Below, in pieces: positions 17,159 to 26,898 of a DNA stretch of 64,000 bases. A program made the position numbers and the translations under genes. The stretch is from Rhodoferax sp. Its GTDB lineage: Bacteria > Pseudomonadota > Gammaproteobacteria > Burkholderiales > Burkholderiaceae_C. Position 1 is the stretch's first letter. The number at the start of each line of letters is the position of its first letter. The stretch lies in contig NZ_JAURYQ010000022.1 in the NCBI RefSeq assembly GCF_030653815.1, forward strand, positions 1-64,000, in the 5' to 3' direction. Under the pieces are notes generated by a model. The model was not told the DNA's origin. It did no database searches and saw nothing but the letters and a program-made list of their open reading frames with translations.

Positions 17159-17797
17159 TCAGGCAGCGTCGGGCTGGGACCTGGGGGCAGCGAGCGCAAA
17201 CGCCGGTAGCGCGCTGCAGGCCTGGTCGATGGCCGCAATCAGCGGGTAGGGCGCGAGACTGACTTTGAAACGCCGCGCGCTTTCGACTTGCGCGACCAAG
17301 TAGGCGTCGGCCAAGGTCGGGTCCTGACCAAAGCAAAAGTTGCCGCGCTTCGGGTCAGCCGCCAGCAGGGTCTCCAGCGCCTCAAAACCCGCGCTGATCC
17401 AAGTGGCGCACCAGGCCAGCACGGCGGCCTCGTCGCAGCCCAGCGTGTGGCGCAGGTACTCCAGCACGCGGCGGTTGTTGAGCGGGTGAATGTCGCAGCC
17501 CACGATGGCCGCCAGGGCACGCACGCGGGCCCGATCATTCAGGTCAGTGGGCAGCAGTGGCGGCTGCGGGTAGCGCTCTTCCAGCCATTCGATGATGGCG
17601 GGCGACTGGGTCAGCACCAGGTCACCGTGGATCAGCGTGGGCACCAAGCCCTGCGGATTGAGCGCCTTGAAAGCGGCGTCAAAGTGCGCCTCGGCGCGCA
17701 AATCGACCGCCACATAGTCCCAGTCCAGGCCCTTGAGATTGAGCACGATGCGCAGACGGTGGGAGGTGCCGCTGCGAAAGTAGTTGTAGATTTTCAT
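17159..17797 (-). CDS. maiA: Maleylacetoacetate / maleylpyruvate isomerase (zeta-class GST)
   Basis: The 212-residue protein has the zeta-GST signature in its thioredoxin-like N-domain, FRSGTSHRLRIVLNLKGL (variant of SSCSWRVRIAL), the NPQGLVPTLI and TQSPAIIEWLEERYP motifs, and a helical C-domain beginning DIHPLNNRRVLEYL. These enzymes use glutathione to isomerise cis-enones: maleylacetoacetate in the homogentisate pathway or maleylpyruvate in the gentisate pathway. A fumarylacetoacetate-hydrolase-family gene lies 14 kb upstream on the same strand, making a ring-cleavage pathway plausible, but no homogentisate or gentisate 1,2-dioxygenase was recognised here. Confidence 0.82.
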   Translation of the reverse strand: MKIYNYFRSGTSHRLRIVLNLKGLDWDYVAVDLRAEAHFDAAFKALNPQGLVPTLIHGDLVLTQSPAIIEWLEERYPQPPLLPTDLNDRARVRALAAIVGCDIHPLNNRRVLEYLRHTLGCDEAAVLAWCATWISAGFEALETLLAADPKRGNFCFGQDPTLADAYLVAQVESARRFKVSLAPYPLIAAIDQACSALPAFALAAPRSQPDAA

Positions 17798-17823
17798 GGA
17801 TTGGCTGCAGTGACTTCAGTGCA

Positions 17824-18435
17824 TCAGGAACCCTGACCGCGTTTGGAAGCAATCAGGGACTTGACATCCGGCGCGCGCACCCGCGGGCGATTGGGCTCGG
17901 CGGCCGCCAGTGGCTGCACTTCTGTCAGGCTGGCCAGGCAGCGCCGGGTGAGGTCCTGGTAGGTTTGTGTGCCGGCAAGTTTCCAGGCCATCTCGTCGTC
18001 ACGCAGGGCGCGTACCAGTTTGGCCGGCACACCGGCCACCAGGGTCGCGGGCGCCACCTGCATGCCGGCGGGCACAAAGGCGCAGGCGGCCACCACCGCG
18101 GCCTCGCCCACCACGGCCTCGTCCATGACCACGGCATTCATGCCGACCAGGGCATTGCGGCGCACCACACAGCTGTGCAACACCGCGCCATGGCCGATGT
18201 GGCCGTTTTCCTCGACCACCGTGTCCTGCTGCGGAAAGCCGTGCATGACGCAGTTGTCCTGCACGTTGGCGCCCGCTTCCAGCACGATTCGGCCAAAATC
18301 CCCGCGCAGGCTGGCGTTGGGGCCCACGTAGCAGTTCGGCCCGATGTGCACATCACCAATCAGCACCGCCGTGGGGTGCACGTAGGCGCTGGGGTCTATC
18401 ACGGGGATCACCCCTTCAATCGCGTAACAAGGCAT
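17824..18435 (-). CDS. paaY: PaaY-like gamma-carbonic-anhydrase-fold thioesterase
   Basis: The 203-residue protein is built of left-handed beta-helix hexapeptide repeats ([34 protein letters not shown]) with three candidate metal-binding His ([16 protein letters not shown]). PaaY is a thioesterase that removes dead-end CoA esters, such as a 2-hydroxycyclohepta-1,4,6-triene-1-formyl-CoA derivative, formed when ring cleavage stalls. It lies 24 bp after paaE on the same strand. The neighbourhood is the main reason to call it PaaY rather than CaiE or YrdA. Confidence 0.88.
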   Translation of the reverse strand: MPCYAIEGVIPVIDPSAYVHPTAVLIGDVHIGPNCYVGPNASLRGDFGRIVLEAGANVQDNCVMHGFPQQDTVVEENGHIGHGAVLHSCVVRRNALVGMNAVVMDEAVVGEAAVVAACAFVPAGMQVAPATLVAGVPAKLVRALRDDEMAWKLAGTQTYQDLTRRCLASLTEVQPLAAAEPNRPRVRAPDVKSLIASKRGQGS

Positions 18436-18459
18436 GGCAGGTCCAAAAAGTTTCGGAGG

Positions 18460-19566
18460 TCAACGCTCGTCAAAACTCACGGTGACCGCTTCGCTGGTTG
18501 GGCGCGACTGGCAGCTCAGCACAAAGCCCTTGTCGGTTTCCCAGGGTTCCAGGCCGTAATTTTTGTCCATGGCCACGCTGCCGGTGATGACCTTGCAGCG
18601 GCAGGTGGCGCAGACGCCGCCTTTGCAGGAAAACGGCAGGTCCAGCCCGGCGGCCATGGCGACGTCGAGCACATGCTCGTCCGGGTTCATGTGCAGCGCG
18701 TGCGACTTGCCGTCGAGCACCACGGTCAGAGCGACCTGGCCGCCCGCGGGCAGCTTCATGCTGTTGGCCACCACCGCCTGGCGCGCTTCGGGCGTCATGG
18801 TTTCCAGCGTGGGTGAGGTGAAGCGCTCGGTGTGCAGCTGTTTGGCGGGCACACCGGCTTCAAGCAGCGCTTTTTCGGTGACGTTGATCATGGCCTCGGG
18901 GCCGCAGATGAACACCTCGTCCATGCTGCCGACCGGCAACAGCGCCGCGATGATGGCCCGCACTTTGTCCCCGTCAATGCGGCCTTGTAGCAGGTCCGCT
19001 TCTTGCGCTTGGCGCGACAGAATGTGGATCAGGGTCAGGCGCCCGGCAAAGCGGTCTTTCAGCTCTTGCAAGGCTTCGTTGAACATCACGCTGGCCATGC
19101 TGCGGTTGCCGTAGACCAAGGTGAACTTGGCATCTGGCTGGTCTTCCAGCGTGCTGGCCATGATCGACAAAATGGGCGTGATGCCCGAGCCGGCGGCAAA
19201 ACCGACGCGGTGCAGCGCGCGCGGACGTTTGGAGACAAAGCGACCATCGGGCGGCATCACCGCCAGCGTGTCACCTGCCTTGAGCTGGGTGGCGGCCCAG
19301 TTGGAGAAGACACCGCCCTCCATCGGGCGAATGCCCACCACCAGTTCGTGATTTTTTTGCAGGTGGCTATGGGTGCAGCAGATCGAGTAGCTGCGGCGCA
19401 CATCGGCACCGTCGATCTTGCTGCGCAGGGTCAGGTACTGGCCGGGCTGGAAGTCAAAGCTGTCCAGCAGGGCATCGGGCACGCTCAGGGCAACGGCCAC
19501 CGAGCCAGCCGCCTCGGGGCTGACACGGGCAACGCGCAGGTCGTGAAAACGGGGAGATGTAGACAT
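18460..19566 (-). CDS. paaE: Phenylacetyl-CoA epoxidase, reductase subunit
   Basis: This 368-residue iron-sulfur flavoprotein passes electrons from NADPH to the PaaA diiron centre. The N-terminal FAD domain has the pattern FQPGQYLTLR and RRSYSIC; the NAD(P) domain has AAGSGITPILSI and FICGPEAMI. The C-terminal plant-type 2Fe-2S ferredoxin carries CKGGVCATCRC with a last Cys in VLSCQSRP. The length is typical. Follows paaD with a 6-bp gap. Confidence 0.95.
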   Translation of the reverse strand: MSTSPRFHDLRVARVSPEAAGSVAVALSVPDALLDSFDFQPGQYLTLRSKIDGADVRRSYSICCTHSHLQKNHELVVGIRPMEGGVFSNWAATQLKAGDTLAVMPPDGRFVSKRPRALHRVGFAAGSGITPILSIMASTLEDQPDAKFTLVYGNRSMASVMFNEALQELKDRFAGRLTLIHILSRQAQEADLLQGRIDGDKVRAIIAALLPVGSMDEVFICGPEAMINVTEKALLEAGVPAKQLHTERFTSPTLETMTPEARQAVVANSMKLPAGGQVALTVVLDGKSHALHMNPDEHVLDVAMAAGLDLPFSCKGGVCATCRCKVITGSVAMDKNYGLEPWETDKGFVLSCQSRPTSEAVTVSFDER

Positions 19567-19572
19567 GTTGGC

Positions 19573-20166
19573 CTAATAGGGTTTGAAGTAGTCAAAGGGT
19601 TCCAGGCAGTCCAGGCAGCGGTACAGCGCCTTGCAGGCGGTCGAGCCAAAGTGCGAGGTCTCGGTGGTGTTGTGTGAGCCACACTGCGGGCAGGCCACGG
19701 TCAGCTCGGTGCCGCCTGTCTTTCTGGCGGCGAACTGCACGACGTTGGCGACCGGCGTGCCACAGCCACTGGGGTGCGGCGGGGCAATGCCATAGGCGCG
19801 GAGCTTTTCGCGCGCTTCAGGTGTCATCCAGTCGGTGGACCAGGCCGGCGCAATTTGCGTCAGCACCCGGGCCGCAACACCGGCTTTGGCCAAGGCATTG
19901 ACCACGTCGTCCTGCATCTGGCTCATGGCCGGACAGCCGCTGTAGGTCGGGGTGATCACCACCTCCAGGCCCGTGGCGGTCTGCCGCACCGCGCGCAAGA
20001 TGCCCATCTCGCGCAGGTTCACCACCGGAATCTCGGGGTCGGTGACCGACTCCAGCAGATTCCAGGTGGCGTAAAACGCGTCGTTTGGCTCTTTCAGCGC
20101 GATCGGGCCGTCGGGCAAGGCCGATGCCGCAGTCTGCGCCTGGCTTGGTGAGGCATGCACTTGCAT
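19573..20166 (-). CDS. paaD: Phenylacetyl-CoA epoxidase assembly protein PaaD
   Basis: The 197-residue protein has a MIP18/DUF59 domain (WNLLESVTDPEIPVVNLREMG, PTYSGCPAMSQM) and a C-terminal zinc-ribbon with four Cys (CPQCGSHNT ... CKALYRCLDC). PaaD is required to assemble the diiron epoxidase, probably by delivering metal. It lies between paaC (5 bp) and paaE (6 bp). Confidence 0.93.
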   Translation of the reverse strand: MQVHASPSQAQTAASALPDGPIALKEPNDAFYATWNLLESVTDPEIPVVNLREMGILRAVRQTATGLEVVITPTYSGCPAMSQMQDDVVNALAKAGVAARVLTQIAPAWSTDWMTPEAREKLRAYGIAPPHPSGCGTPVANVVQFAARKTGGTELTVACPQCGSHNTTETSHFGSTACKALYRCLDCLEPFDYFKPY

Positions 20167-20171
20167 GGCGA

Positions 20172-20960
20172 TTACCAGACGGCCTCGGGGTGCGCACGCG
20201 CCAGGCTTTGCATCTCAGCCAGCACAAATCCCAGGTGCTCGGAATGCACGCCGGTTTTGCCGGTGGTCACAAATCCACCAGCGGCCGGGCGCTTGAGGGT
20301 GGCCGCTGCCAGGGCGTCGTCCACGATCGCGTTCCAGCTGGCTTGCAGTGGCCGGGTATCGACCCCGAGCCCCGACTTGACCACGGCAGTTTCCATAATG
20401 CTGGGCGTAAAGAACTCCTGCGTGTAGGGCATCAAATGGTTGATGGCCGCCTGCATTTTGGCGTGGGATTCGTCGGTGCCGTCACCCAGGCGCAGCAGCC
20501 AGTCATGGGCATGGCGCAGGTGGTATTGGGTTTCCTTGAGCGACTTGGACGCAATGGCGGCCAGTTGTGCATCGGCAGAACCCTTGAGCCCTTCCCACAC
20601 CAGCACCATCAGGGCGCTGTAGAGAAAGTTGCGGCCAATCGTGACCGCATAGTCCCGGTCGCCACGGCTGGTGGGCGCCAGCGCGGTGCTGTGCGGCAGC
20701 TCCAGCAGGGTGTAGTTCTTGAAGTCGGGCACATCGCGGAAGTAAGCCAGCAGGTCTTCGCTGCTTTTGCCGTCCTTGCGCACGGTGGCCACATGCTGGT
20801 ACAACAGGCGCGCCTGACCGATCAGGTCGAGGCTGTTGTTGGCCAGCGCCAGGTCTTCTTCGAGCACGGGGCCATGGCCGCACCACTCGGCGTTGCGCTG
20901 GCCCAGAATGACCGCGTTGTCAGCCAGGTGCAGCAGGTAGTCTTGAAAATAGGCAGCCAT
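20172..20960 (-). CDS. paaC: Phenylacetyl-CoA epoxidase, structural subunit PaaC
   Basis: The 262-residue ferritin-like four-helix protein (LALANNSLDLIGQARLLYQH; TQYHLRHAHDWLLRLGDGT) pairs with PaaA to form the catalytic core. It keeps the fold but is catalytically inactive in characterised systems. Its ATG abuts the paaB stop by a single shared base (ATG at 20960), a typical coupled junction. Confidence 0.94.
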   Translation of the reverse strand: MAAYFQDYLLHLADNAVILGQRNAEWCGHGPVLEEDLALANNSLDLIGQARLLYQHVATVRKDGKSSEDLLAYFRDVPDFKNYTLLELPHSTALAPTSRGDRDYAVTIGRNFLYSALMVLVWEGLKGSADAQLAAIASKSLKETQYHLRHAHDWLLRLGDGTDESHAKMQAAINHLMPYTQEFFTPSIMETAVVKSGLGVDTRPLQASWNAIVDDALAAATLKRPAAGGFVTTGKTGVHSEHLGFVLAEMQSLARAHPEAVW

Positions 20961-21262
20961 TACATGTGCCCCACTTCTTCAGGAATGTCATAAAAGGTGG
21001 GGTGACGGTAGATCTTGTCGGCCGCCGGGTCGAACAGCGCATCCTTGTCTTCCGGGGCGCTGGCGGCAATGCTCTTGGACGGCACCACCCAGATGCTCAC
21101 GCCTTCCTGGCGGCGGGTGTACACGTCACGCGCCATTTGCAGGGCGTGCTGGGCGTCACTGGCGTGCAGGCTGCCACAGTGCTTGTGCTCCAGACCCTGT
21201 TTGCTGCGAACAAATACTTCCCAAAGGGGCCAGTCTTTCAATGCGGGGGTGGTGGTGCTCAT
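20960..21262 (-). CDS. paaB: Phenylacetyl-CoA epoxidase, subunit PaaB
   Basis: The 100-residue protein has the canonical PaaB start ([21 protein letters not shown]) and [16 protein letters not shown]. PaaB bridges two PaaAC heterodimers and is essential for activity. ATGA overlap with paaA upstream; directly abuts paaC downstream. Confidence 0.95.
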   Translation of the reverse strand: MSTTTPALKDWPLWEVFVRSKQGLEHKHCGSLHASDAQHALQMARDVYTRRQEGVSIWVVPSKSIAASAPEDKDALFDPAADKIYRHPTFYDIPEEVGHM

Positions 21263-22272
21263 GCTGCTTCCTTGTGTTGGCTTGGTTGGTGTTTACGGGC
21301 GTGGGCCAGGGCGGCGTCGCGCACCCACTGGCCATCGTTATGGGCTTTGACGCGGGTCGACAGGCGCTCAACATTGCACGGGCCGTTGCCGTTCACCGTG
21401 GCCCAGAATTCGTCCCAGTCGATCTCGCCATGGTCATAGTGCTGGCGCTCTTCGTTCCATTTCAGCTTGGGGTCGGGCAGGGTCACGCCAAGCACGTTGG
21501 CTTGCGGCACGGTGGCGTCGATGAACTTCTGGCGCAAGTCGTCGTTGCTGATGCGCTTGATGCCCCAGCGCATGGCTTGTTCGCTGTGCGGGCTGTTGGC
21601 GTCCGGTGGGCCAAACATGGCCAGGCATTTCCACCAGAAGCGGTTCACCGAGTCCTGCACCATGGCTTTTTGTTCGGCCGTGCCTTGCATCATGACCAGC
21701 AGCGCTTCATAGCCCTGACGCTGGTGGAACGATTCCTCCTTGCAGACGCGGATCATGGCGCGCGCATAGGGGCCGTAACTGCAGCGGCACAGCGGAATCT
21801 GGTTCATGATGGCGGCGCCATCGACCAGCCAGCCAATCGTGCCGACATCGGCCCAGTTCAGCGTCGGGTAGTTGAAGATCGAGCTGTACTTGGCTTTGCC
21901 GCTGTGCAGGTCGGCCAGCATCTGGTCGCGCCCGGTGCCCAGGGTTTCGGCCGCGCTGTAGAGGTACAGGCCGTGGCCGCCTTCGTCCTGCACCTTGGCA
22001 ATCAGAATCGCCTTGCGTTTCAGGCTGGGGGCGCGGCTGATCCAGTTGCCCTCGGGCAGCATGCCCACAATTTCGCTGTGGGCGTGCTGGCTGATCTGGC
22101 GCACCAGGGTTTTGCGGTAGGCCTCGGGCATCCAGTCCTGCGGCTCGATCTTGCCATCGGCATCGATGCGGGCATCAAAGCGCGCCTGCGCCTCGGGGTT
22201 CTCCAGCGAGGCGACGGGTGCCGCCTTTTTCTGGCCGGGGGTCTCCTGCACATTGAACGACTGTGTGTACAT
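21259..22272 (-). CDS. paaA: Phenylacetyl-CoA 1,2-epoxidase, catalytic subunit PaaA
   Basis: This 337-residue diiron oxygenase epoxidises the aromatic ring of phenylacetyl-CoA with O2. Diiron ligand motifs are visible: [17 protein letters not shown] and [14 protein letters not shown]. Family blocks such as [16 protein letters not shown] and [14 protein letters not shown] are intact. Ribosome-binding site AGGAGTCATCACTT precedes ATG 22272. First gene of the tightly packed paaABCDE set; a 32-bp gap separates it from the enoyl-CoA hydratase. Confidence 0.96.
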   Translation of the reverse strand: MYTQSFNVQETPGQKKAAPVASLENPEAQARFDARIDADGKIEPQDWMPEAYRKTLVRQISQHAHSEIVGMLPEGNWISRAPSLKRKAILIAKVQDEGGHGLYLYSAAETLGTGRDQMLADLHSGKAKYSSIFNYPTLNWADVGTIGWLVDGAAIMNQIPLCRCSYGPYARAMIRVCKEESFHQRQGYEALLVMMQGTAEQKAMVQDSVNRFWWKCLAMFGPPDANSPHSEQAMRWGIKRISNDDLRQKFIDATVPQANVLGVTLPDPKLKWNEERQHYDHGEIDWDEFWATVNGNGPCNVERLSTRVKAHNDGQWVRDAALAHARKHQPSQHKEAA

Positions 22273-22304
22273 AAGTGATGACTCCTGTGGGTTGAAAAAT
22301 AAAC

Positions 22305-23090
22305 TTAGCTCACCAGCCAGGCGGGCGGGCGTTTGTCCAGAAAGGCGGCGACACCATTGCGGCCCTCCGCGGTGGCGCGCTGCCGGGCGATGCGCTGGGC
22401 GGTGTCTTCGAGCGTTTGCGCGTCAATCGGCCGGCCCTTGATGGCTTCGATCAACTCCTTGGCGGCTTTTTGGGCGCTGGGGGCTCCGGCCAGCAAAGGC
22501 TCGATCAAGGCCGCCACGCCGGCATCGAGTGCATCCACCGCCGTGACCTCATTGACCAGGCCAATGCTCAGTGCGCGCTCTGCGCTGATGCGTTCGGCGC
22601 TTTGGAAATAACGCAGCGCGTGGCGAGGCCCGATGGCGCGCAGCACATAGGGGCTGATCACTGCCGGAATGATGCCGAACTTGACCTCGGACGTGGAAAA
22701 CACCGCGTCAGCGCTGGCCACCGCCATGTCACACGCTGCGGCCAGCCCGGTGCCACCGCCCAGGGCGGCGCCTTGAACACGGGCAATGGTCGGCTTGGAC
22801 AAACCAGCCAGCACGTGCAACATGCGGGCAAAGCGGCGTGCGTCGGCCAGGTTGTCGGCTTCGCTGCCTTCCGCGGCGCGGCGCATCCAGTTCAGGTCGG
22901 CGCCGGCCGAAAAATGCCGACCACGCCCGCCCAGCACCACCACGCGCACACTGGCATCCGCGTCCAGCCTGGTGCAGGCCTCGCTCAGGTCGGCAATCAG
23001 CTGTTCGTTGAAGGCGTTGAACACCGCCGGGCGGTTCATCCAGACCGTGGCGACCTGGCCGGAACGTTCGATATCTAGTGTCTCAAACAT
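22305..23090 (-). CDS. Enoyl-CoA hydratase/isomerase (LiuC-like)
   Basis: The 261-residue crotonase-fold protein has the oxyanion loops [16 protein letters not shown] and [18 protein letters not shown]. The glutamate region [20 protein letters not shown] is closer to methylglutaconyl-CoA hydratases (LiuC) than to E. coli PaaF. Within the paa operon it could take the PaaF role, hydrating 2,3-dehydroadipyl-CoA, or it could be a recruited leucine-pathway enzyme. No other PaaF candidate is present in the operon. Confidence 0.85.
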   Translation of the reverse strand: MFETLDIERSGQVATVWMNRPAVFNAFNEQLIADLSEACTRLDADASVRVVVLGGRGRHFSAGADLNWMRRAAEGSEADNLADARRFARMLHVLAGLSKPTIARVQGAALGGGTGLAAACDMAVASADAVFSTSEVKFGIIPAVISPYVLRAIGPRHALRYFQSAERISAERALSIGLVNEVTAVDALDAGVAALIEPLLAGAPSAQKAAKELIEAIKGRPIDAQTLEDTAQRIARQRATAEGRNGVAAFLDKRPPAWLVS

Positions 23091-23123
23091 GGTGCTTGTG
23101 CGGGTGGGTTGAGTCGGCTGGTC

Positions 23124-24269
23124 TTATTGCGCCAGCGTCCAGTCGCCGTTCTTGATCTCCAGCATCTTGAAGGCTGACAGGTCGAGGCCCATGTGGTCGG
23201 TGGCCGACATGTTGACCAGGCCGCCGGTGCCGACAAAACCCTTGGTGGCTTCAATCGCATCACGCACCTTGGCCTTGTCGGTGCTGCCGGCGCGCTTGAT
23301 CGCGTCCACCGCCAGCATCAGGCCGTCATAGGCATGGCCGCCAAAGGTCGAAACATCGGATTTCCATTTGGCGCTGTAAGCCTTGGCGTAGCCTTCGGCG
23401 ACCGGCTTTTGCGGGTCATTGGCGGCCAGTTTGCTGGCCACCAGCAGCGCGGCGGCGGGCAGGCGAACGCCTTCTGCGGCCGGACCGGCGAGCTTGATGA
23501 ACTCGTCAGACGCCACGCCATGCGCGTGGTACAGCGGCAGCGTCATGCCGAGCTGCTTGTAGCCCTTGGTGGCAATGGCCGGACCCTGGCCCAGACCAAA
23601 AATGAACACCGCCTGGACACCCGGGGTATTGCGGATCTTGGTGAGCTGCGGGCTCATGTCGGTGTCTTTCGGGCCGTAGGTTTCATTGGCCACCAAGGTG
23701 ATGCCGTACTTGGCCGCCACACCCTCGGTTTCCTTCTTGCCCGACTGGCCAAAGCCGCTGGTCTCGGAGAACAGGGCGACCTTGGTCAGGCCGCGTTTTT
23801 TCATGTCTTCAAAGACTTTTTCAGCGGCCATGCGGTCGGTGTGCGGAGTTTTGAACACCCACTTCTTGACCGGCTCCACAATCACCACCGCACCCGCCAG
23901 GGAAATGAACGGAACGCCGGCCTTTTCGACCAAAGGAACCATCGACATGGTGGACCCGGTGGTGGTGCCGCCCACAATGATGTCGACCTTGTCGTCGTCG
24001 ATCAGGCGCTTGCCAAAGCCGTTGGCCTTGCCGGCGTCACTGCCGTCGTCGTAATGCACCAACTCCAGCTGGCGACCGATGACGCCGCCTTTCTTGTTGA
24101 TGTCCTCGACGTACATCTGCAGCGTCTTGAGCTCGGGGTCGCCCAAAAAGGCAGCCGGGCCGGTGACCGACAGAACGGACCCGATCTTGATCGTGTCAGC
24201 GGCCATGGCAGCCAGTGTGCCCATTGCCAATGCGGTGCCAATGACCAGTTTTTTCATCGTAAATTTCAT
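23124..24269 (-). CDS. Branched-chain amino acid / aromatic acid ABC transporter substrate-binding protein
   Basis: The 381-residue periplasmic binding protein of the LivK type starts at ATG 24269 (AGGAG site eight bases upstream) with a signal peptide (KKLVIGTALAMGTLAAMAADT). The mature part reads IKIGSVLSVTGPAAFLGDPE, the usual type I periplasmic fold start. It is embedded between paaJ and the enoyl-CoA hydratase, 11.7 kb from livHMGF and in the same orientation. It is the only binding protein in the window, so it likely serves that transporter with an aromatic acid such as phenylacetate as ligand. Ligand identity is inferred from position only. Confidence 0.88.
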   Translation of the reverse strand: MKFTMKKLVIGTALAMGTLAAMAADTIKIGSVLSVTGPAAFLGDPELKTLQMYVEDINKKGGVIGRQLELVHYDDGSDAGKANGFGKRLIDDDKVDIIVGGTTTGSTMSMVPLVEKAGVPFISLAGAVVIVEPVKKWVFKTPHTDRMAAEKVFEDMKKRGLTKVALFSETSGFGQSGKKETEGVAAKYGITLVANETYGPKDTDMSPQLTKIRNTPGVQAVFIFGLGQGPAIATKGYKQLGMTLPLYHAHGVASDEFIKLAGPAAEGVRLPAAALLVASKLAANDPQKPVAEGYAKAYSAKWKSDVSTFGGHAYDGLMLAVDAIKRAGSTDKAKVRDAIEATKGFVGTGGLVNMSATDHMGLDLSAFKMLEIKNGDWTLAQ

Positions 24270-24296
24270 GCTTTGTCTCCTAAAGGGGTTAAAAAA

Positions 24297-25502
24297 TCAG
24301 ACGCGCTCTATCACCAGGGCAATGCCTTGCCCCACACCAATACACATCGTGCAAAGCGCATAACGCCCGCCACGCCGTGCCAGTTCGTACATGGCTGTTG
24401 TCACCAAACGGCCACCGCTCATGCCCAGCGGATGCCCCATGGCAATGGCACCGCCATTGGGGTTGACCCGCGCCTCGTCGTCCTTGAGTCCGAGGTCGCG
24501 CAGCACCGCCAGGCTTTGTGCCGCAAAGGCTTCATTGAGTTCAATCACATCCATCTGGTCGAGCCTCAATCCCGCCTTGGCCAGCACCTTGCGCACCGCC
24601 GGGGCCGGGCCAAAACCCATGATGCGCGGCGCCACACCGGCCGCCGCCATGGCCACAACGCGGGCGCGCGGTGTCAGGCCGTTGGCGCGGGCACTCGCCT
24701 CGCTGGCCAGCAACAGCGCACAAGCGCCATCGTTGACGCCCGAGGCGTTGCCCGCCGTGACCGACAGCTCGGGGCCGTTGACGCCCTTGAGCTTGGCCAG
24801 CATCTCCAGCGTGGTCTCGGGGCGCGGGTGCTCGTCGGTGTCGACCACCAGCGGATCACCCTTTTTGCGCGCTATCCGCACCGGGGTCAGTTCGTCGGCA
24901 AAACGGCCCGCGGCGTGGGCAGCAGCCCAGCGCTGCTGCGAGCGCACGGCAAACGCGTCCTGGTCGGCGCGTGAGATGTGAAAGTCAGCGGCCACGTTGT
25001 CGGCCGTTTGCGGCATCGAATGGGTGTCATACAGCTGCTTCATCAGCGGGTTGGGAAAACGCCAGCCGATGGTGGTGTCATACATGGCGGCGCTGCGCGA
25101 CCAGGCGCTTTCAGCCTTGCCCATGACAAAAGGCGCGCGCGACATGCTCTCCACGCCACCGGCAATCATCAGCTCGGTGTCACCCGAGCGAATGGCGCGC
25201 GCCGCCATACCAACGCAGTCCAGCGACGAGCCGCACAAGCGGTTGACCGTGGTGCCCGGCACCTCGATGGGCAAGCCAGCCAGCAGGCCGGCCATGCGCG
25301 CCACGTTGCGGTTGTCTTCACCGGCCTGGTTGGCGCAGCCATAAATGATGTCGTCGACGCTGGCCCAGTTGACCTGGGGGTTGCGCTCCATCAGGGCTTT
25401 GAGCGGAATGGCGGCCAAGTCGTCAGCGCGCACACCTGCCAAAGCGCCGCCATAACGGCCAATGGGCGTGCGAATGGCATCGCAAATAAAGGCTTCAGTC
25501 AT
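24297..25502 (-). CDS. paaJ: 3-oxoadipyl-CoA / 3-oxo-5,6-dehydrosuberyl-CoA thiolase
   Basis: The 401-residue thiolase has the nucleophilic Cys in VNRLCGSSLDCVG, the GHPLGMSGGRLV motif with its His and the second Cys in CTMCIGVGQGIA. The PcaF/PaaJ pattern TPIGRYGGALAGVRADDLAAIPL starts the protein. It acts twice in the pathway, first on the C8 ring-opened intermediate and finally giving succinyl-CoA and acetyl-CoA. Ten bp downstream of paaK. Confidence 0.93.
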   Translation of the reverse strand: MTEAFICDAIRTPIGRYGGALAGVRADDLAAIPLKALMERNPQVNWASVDDIIYGCANQAGEDNRNVARMAGLLAGLPIEVPGTTVNRLCGSSLDCVGMAARAIRSGDTELMIAGGVESMSRAPFVMGKAESAWSRSAAMYDTTIGWRFPNPLMKQLYDTHSMPQTADNVAADFHISRADQDAFAVRSQQRWAAAHAAGRFADELTPVRIARKKGDPLVVDTDEHPRPETTLEMLAKLKGVNGPELSVTAGNASGVNDGACALLLASEASARANGLTPRARVVAMAAAGVAPRIMGFGPAPAVRKVLAKAGLRLDQMDVIELNEAFAAQSLAVLRDLGLKDDEARVNPNGGAIAMGHPLGMSGGRLVTTAMYELARRGGRYALCTMCIGVGQGIALVIERV

Positions 25503-25512
25503 GTTGGCTTCC

Positions 25513-26838
25513 TTAGAGTTGCTTGGGCCGCTCGTCGATCAGGCGGCGCGCCTTGCCGGTTTGCGTGCGCGGAATCGCCTCAAAGCCCAGCACGGTGACG
25601 CGGGTCGAAATGCCGACGATGGTCTTGATGTGGTGCTGCAACTCTTTGCTGATGAGCGCCACGTCTGCGGCCGACAGCTTGCCGGAGAATTCGCGTTGCA
25701 GCTCGCAGCGCACCTCGACGTTGTCCAGATGGCCATCGCGGCTCAGCAAGATCTGGTAGTTGCCCGAGAGCCGCTTGTCGCGCAGGATTTGCTCTTCAAT
25801 CTGGCTCGGGAACACATTGACGCCGCGCACGATCAGCATGTCGTCAGAACGACCGGTGATCTTGCCCATGCGCCGGAACGCGCGCGAGGTGGGGGGCAGC
25901 AGGCGCGTCAGGTCGCGGGTTCGATAACGAATGACAGGAAACGCCTCTTTGGTCAGCGACGTGAACACCAACTCGCCGTCGGAGCCGTCTGGCAGCACTT
26001 CGCCGGTTTCGGGGTCGATGATCTCGGGGTAAAAGTGGTCTTCCCAGATCACCGGGCCGTCTTTCGACTCAATACATTCGCAGGCGACACCGGGGCCCAT
26101 GACTTCGGTCAGGCCGTAGATGTCGATGGCGTCAATGCCCAGTTTGCGCTCGATCTCGGCGCGCATGCCTTCGCCCCAGGGTTCGGCGCCAAAAATGCCG
26201 ACCTTGAGCGAGATTTGGTCTGGCGTGATGCCCAGGCGCTCGAATTCTTCGGCGATCACCAGCGAGTAGCTGGGCGTCACCATGATGATTTGTGGCTGAA
26301 AATCAACAATCTGCTGGACCTGCTTTTCGGTTTGGCCACCCGACATCGGTACCACGGTGCAACCCAGGCGCTCGGCGCCGTAGTGCGCGCCCAGACCGCC
26401 GGTGAACATGCCGTAGCCGTAGGCGTTGTGCAGCATGTCGCCGGCACGACCACCGGCGGCGCGAATTGAGCGCGCCACCAGATTGGCCCAGTTGTCGATG
26501 TCTTTGAGGGTGTAGCCGACCACGATCGACTTGCCAGTGGTGCCGCTGGATGCGTGCAGCCGAGCCACCTTTTCCCTGGGTACGGCAAACAGGCCAAACG
26601 GGTACTGGTCGCGCAGCGCGGTCTTGGTCATGAACGGAAACTTGGCCAGGTCGGCCAGCGTTTTCAGATCGCTGGGGTGAACACCTTTGTCGTCAAACGC
26701 CTTTTTATGAAAGGGCACGTTGTCATAGGCGTGTTGCAGCGACCATTTGAGGCGTTCCAGTTGCAGCGCCGAAATTTCGTCGCGGCTGGCGGTTTCAATC
26801 GCGTCAAGTTCACCGGGTTGGGGGGCTTTGGCAGTCAT
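25513..26838 (-). CDS. paaK: Phenylacetate-CoA ligase
   Basis: The 441-residue AMP-forming ligase has the family motifs RLHASSGTTGKSIVVGYT (P-loop) and YGLTEVMGPGVA, the hinge RTRDLTRLLP and the AMP-binding_C_2 domain with IVRGVNVFPSQIEEQIL. It converts phenylacetate, ATP and CoA to phenylacetyl-CoA, the committed cytoplasmic step that also traps the imported acid. A 60-bp gap separates it from paaI upstream; a good AGGAG site precedes the ATG. Confidence 0.95.
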   Translation of the reverse strand: MTAKAPQPGELDAIETASRDEISALQLERLKWSLQHAYDNVPFHKKAFDDKGVHPSDLKTLADLAKFPFMTKTALRDQYPFGLFAVPREKVARLHASSGTTGKSIVVGYTLKDIDNWANLVARSIRAAGGRAGDMLHNAYGYGMFTGGLGAHYGAERLGCTVVPMSGGQTEKQVQQIVDFQPQIIMVTPSYSLVIAEEFERLGITPDQISLKVGIFGAEPWGEGMRAEIERKLGIDAIDIYGLTEVMGPGVACECIESKDGPVIWEDHFYPEIIDPETGEVLPDGSDGELVFTSLTKEAFPVIRYRTRDLTRLLPPTSRAFRRMGKITGRSDDMLIVRGVNVFPSQIEEQILRDKRLSGNYQILLSRDGHLDNVEVRCELQREFSGKLSAADVALISKELQHHIKTIVGISTRVTVLGFEAIPRTQTGKARRLIDERPKQL

Positions 26839-26898
26839 AGGGATCTCCTCTTGTTCAGGTTGATCTGGATGTAAATCGGGTGTCGGATGAGGCGAAAT

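Noticed and set aside
23193-24974. 593-codon open frame on the plus strand
   Set aside because: It lies antisense to the substrate-binding protein and paaJ, which have clear family motifs; high GC opens long antisense frames, and the translation is low-complexity His/Gly/Gln-rich.
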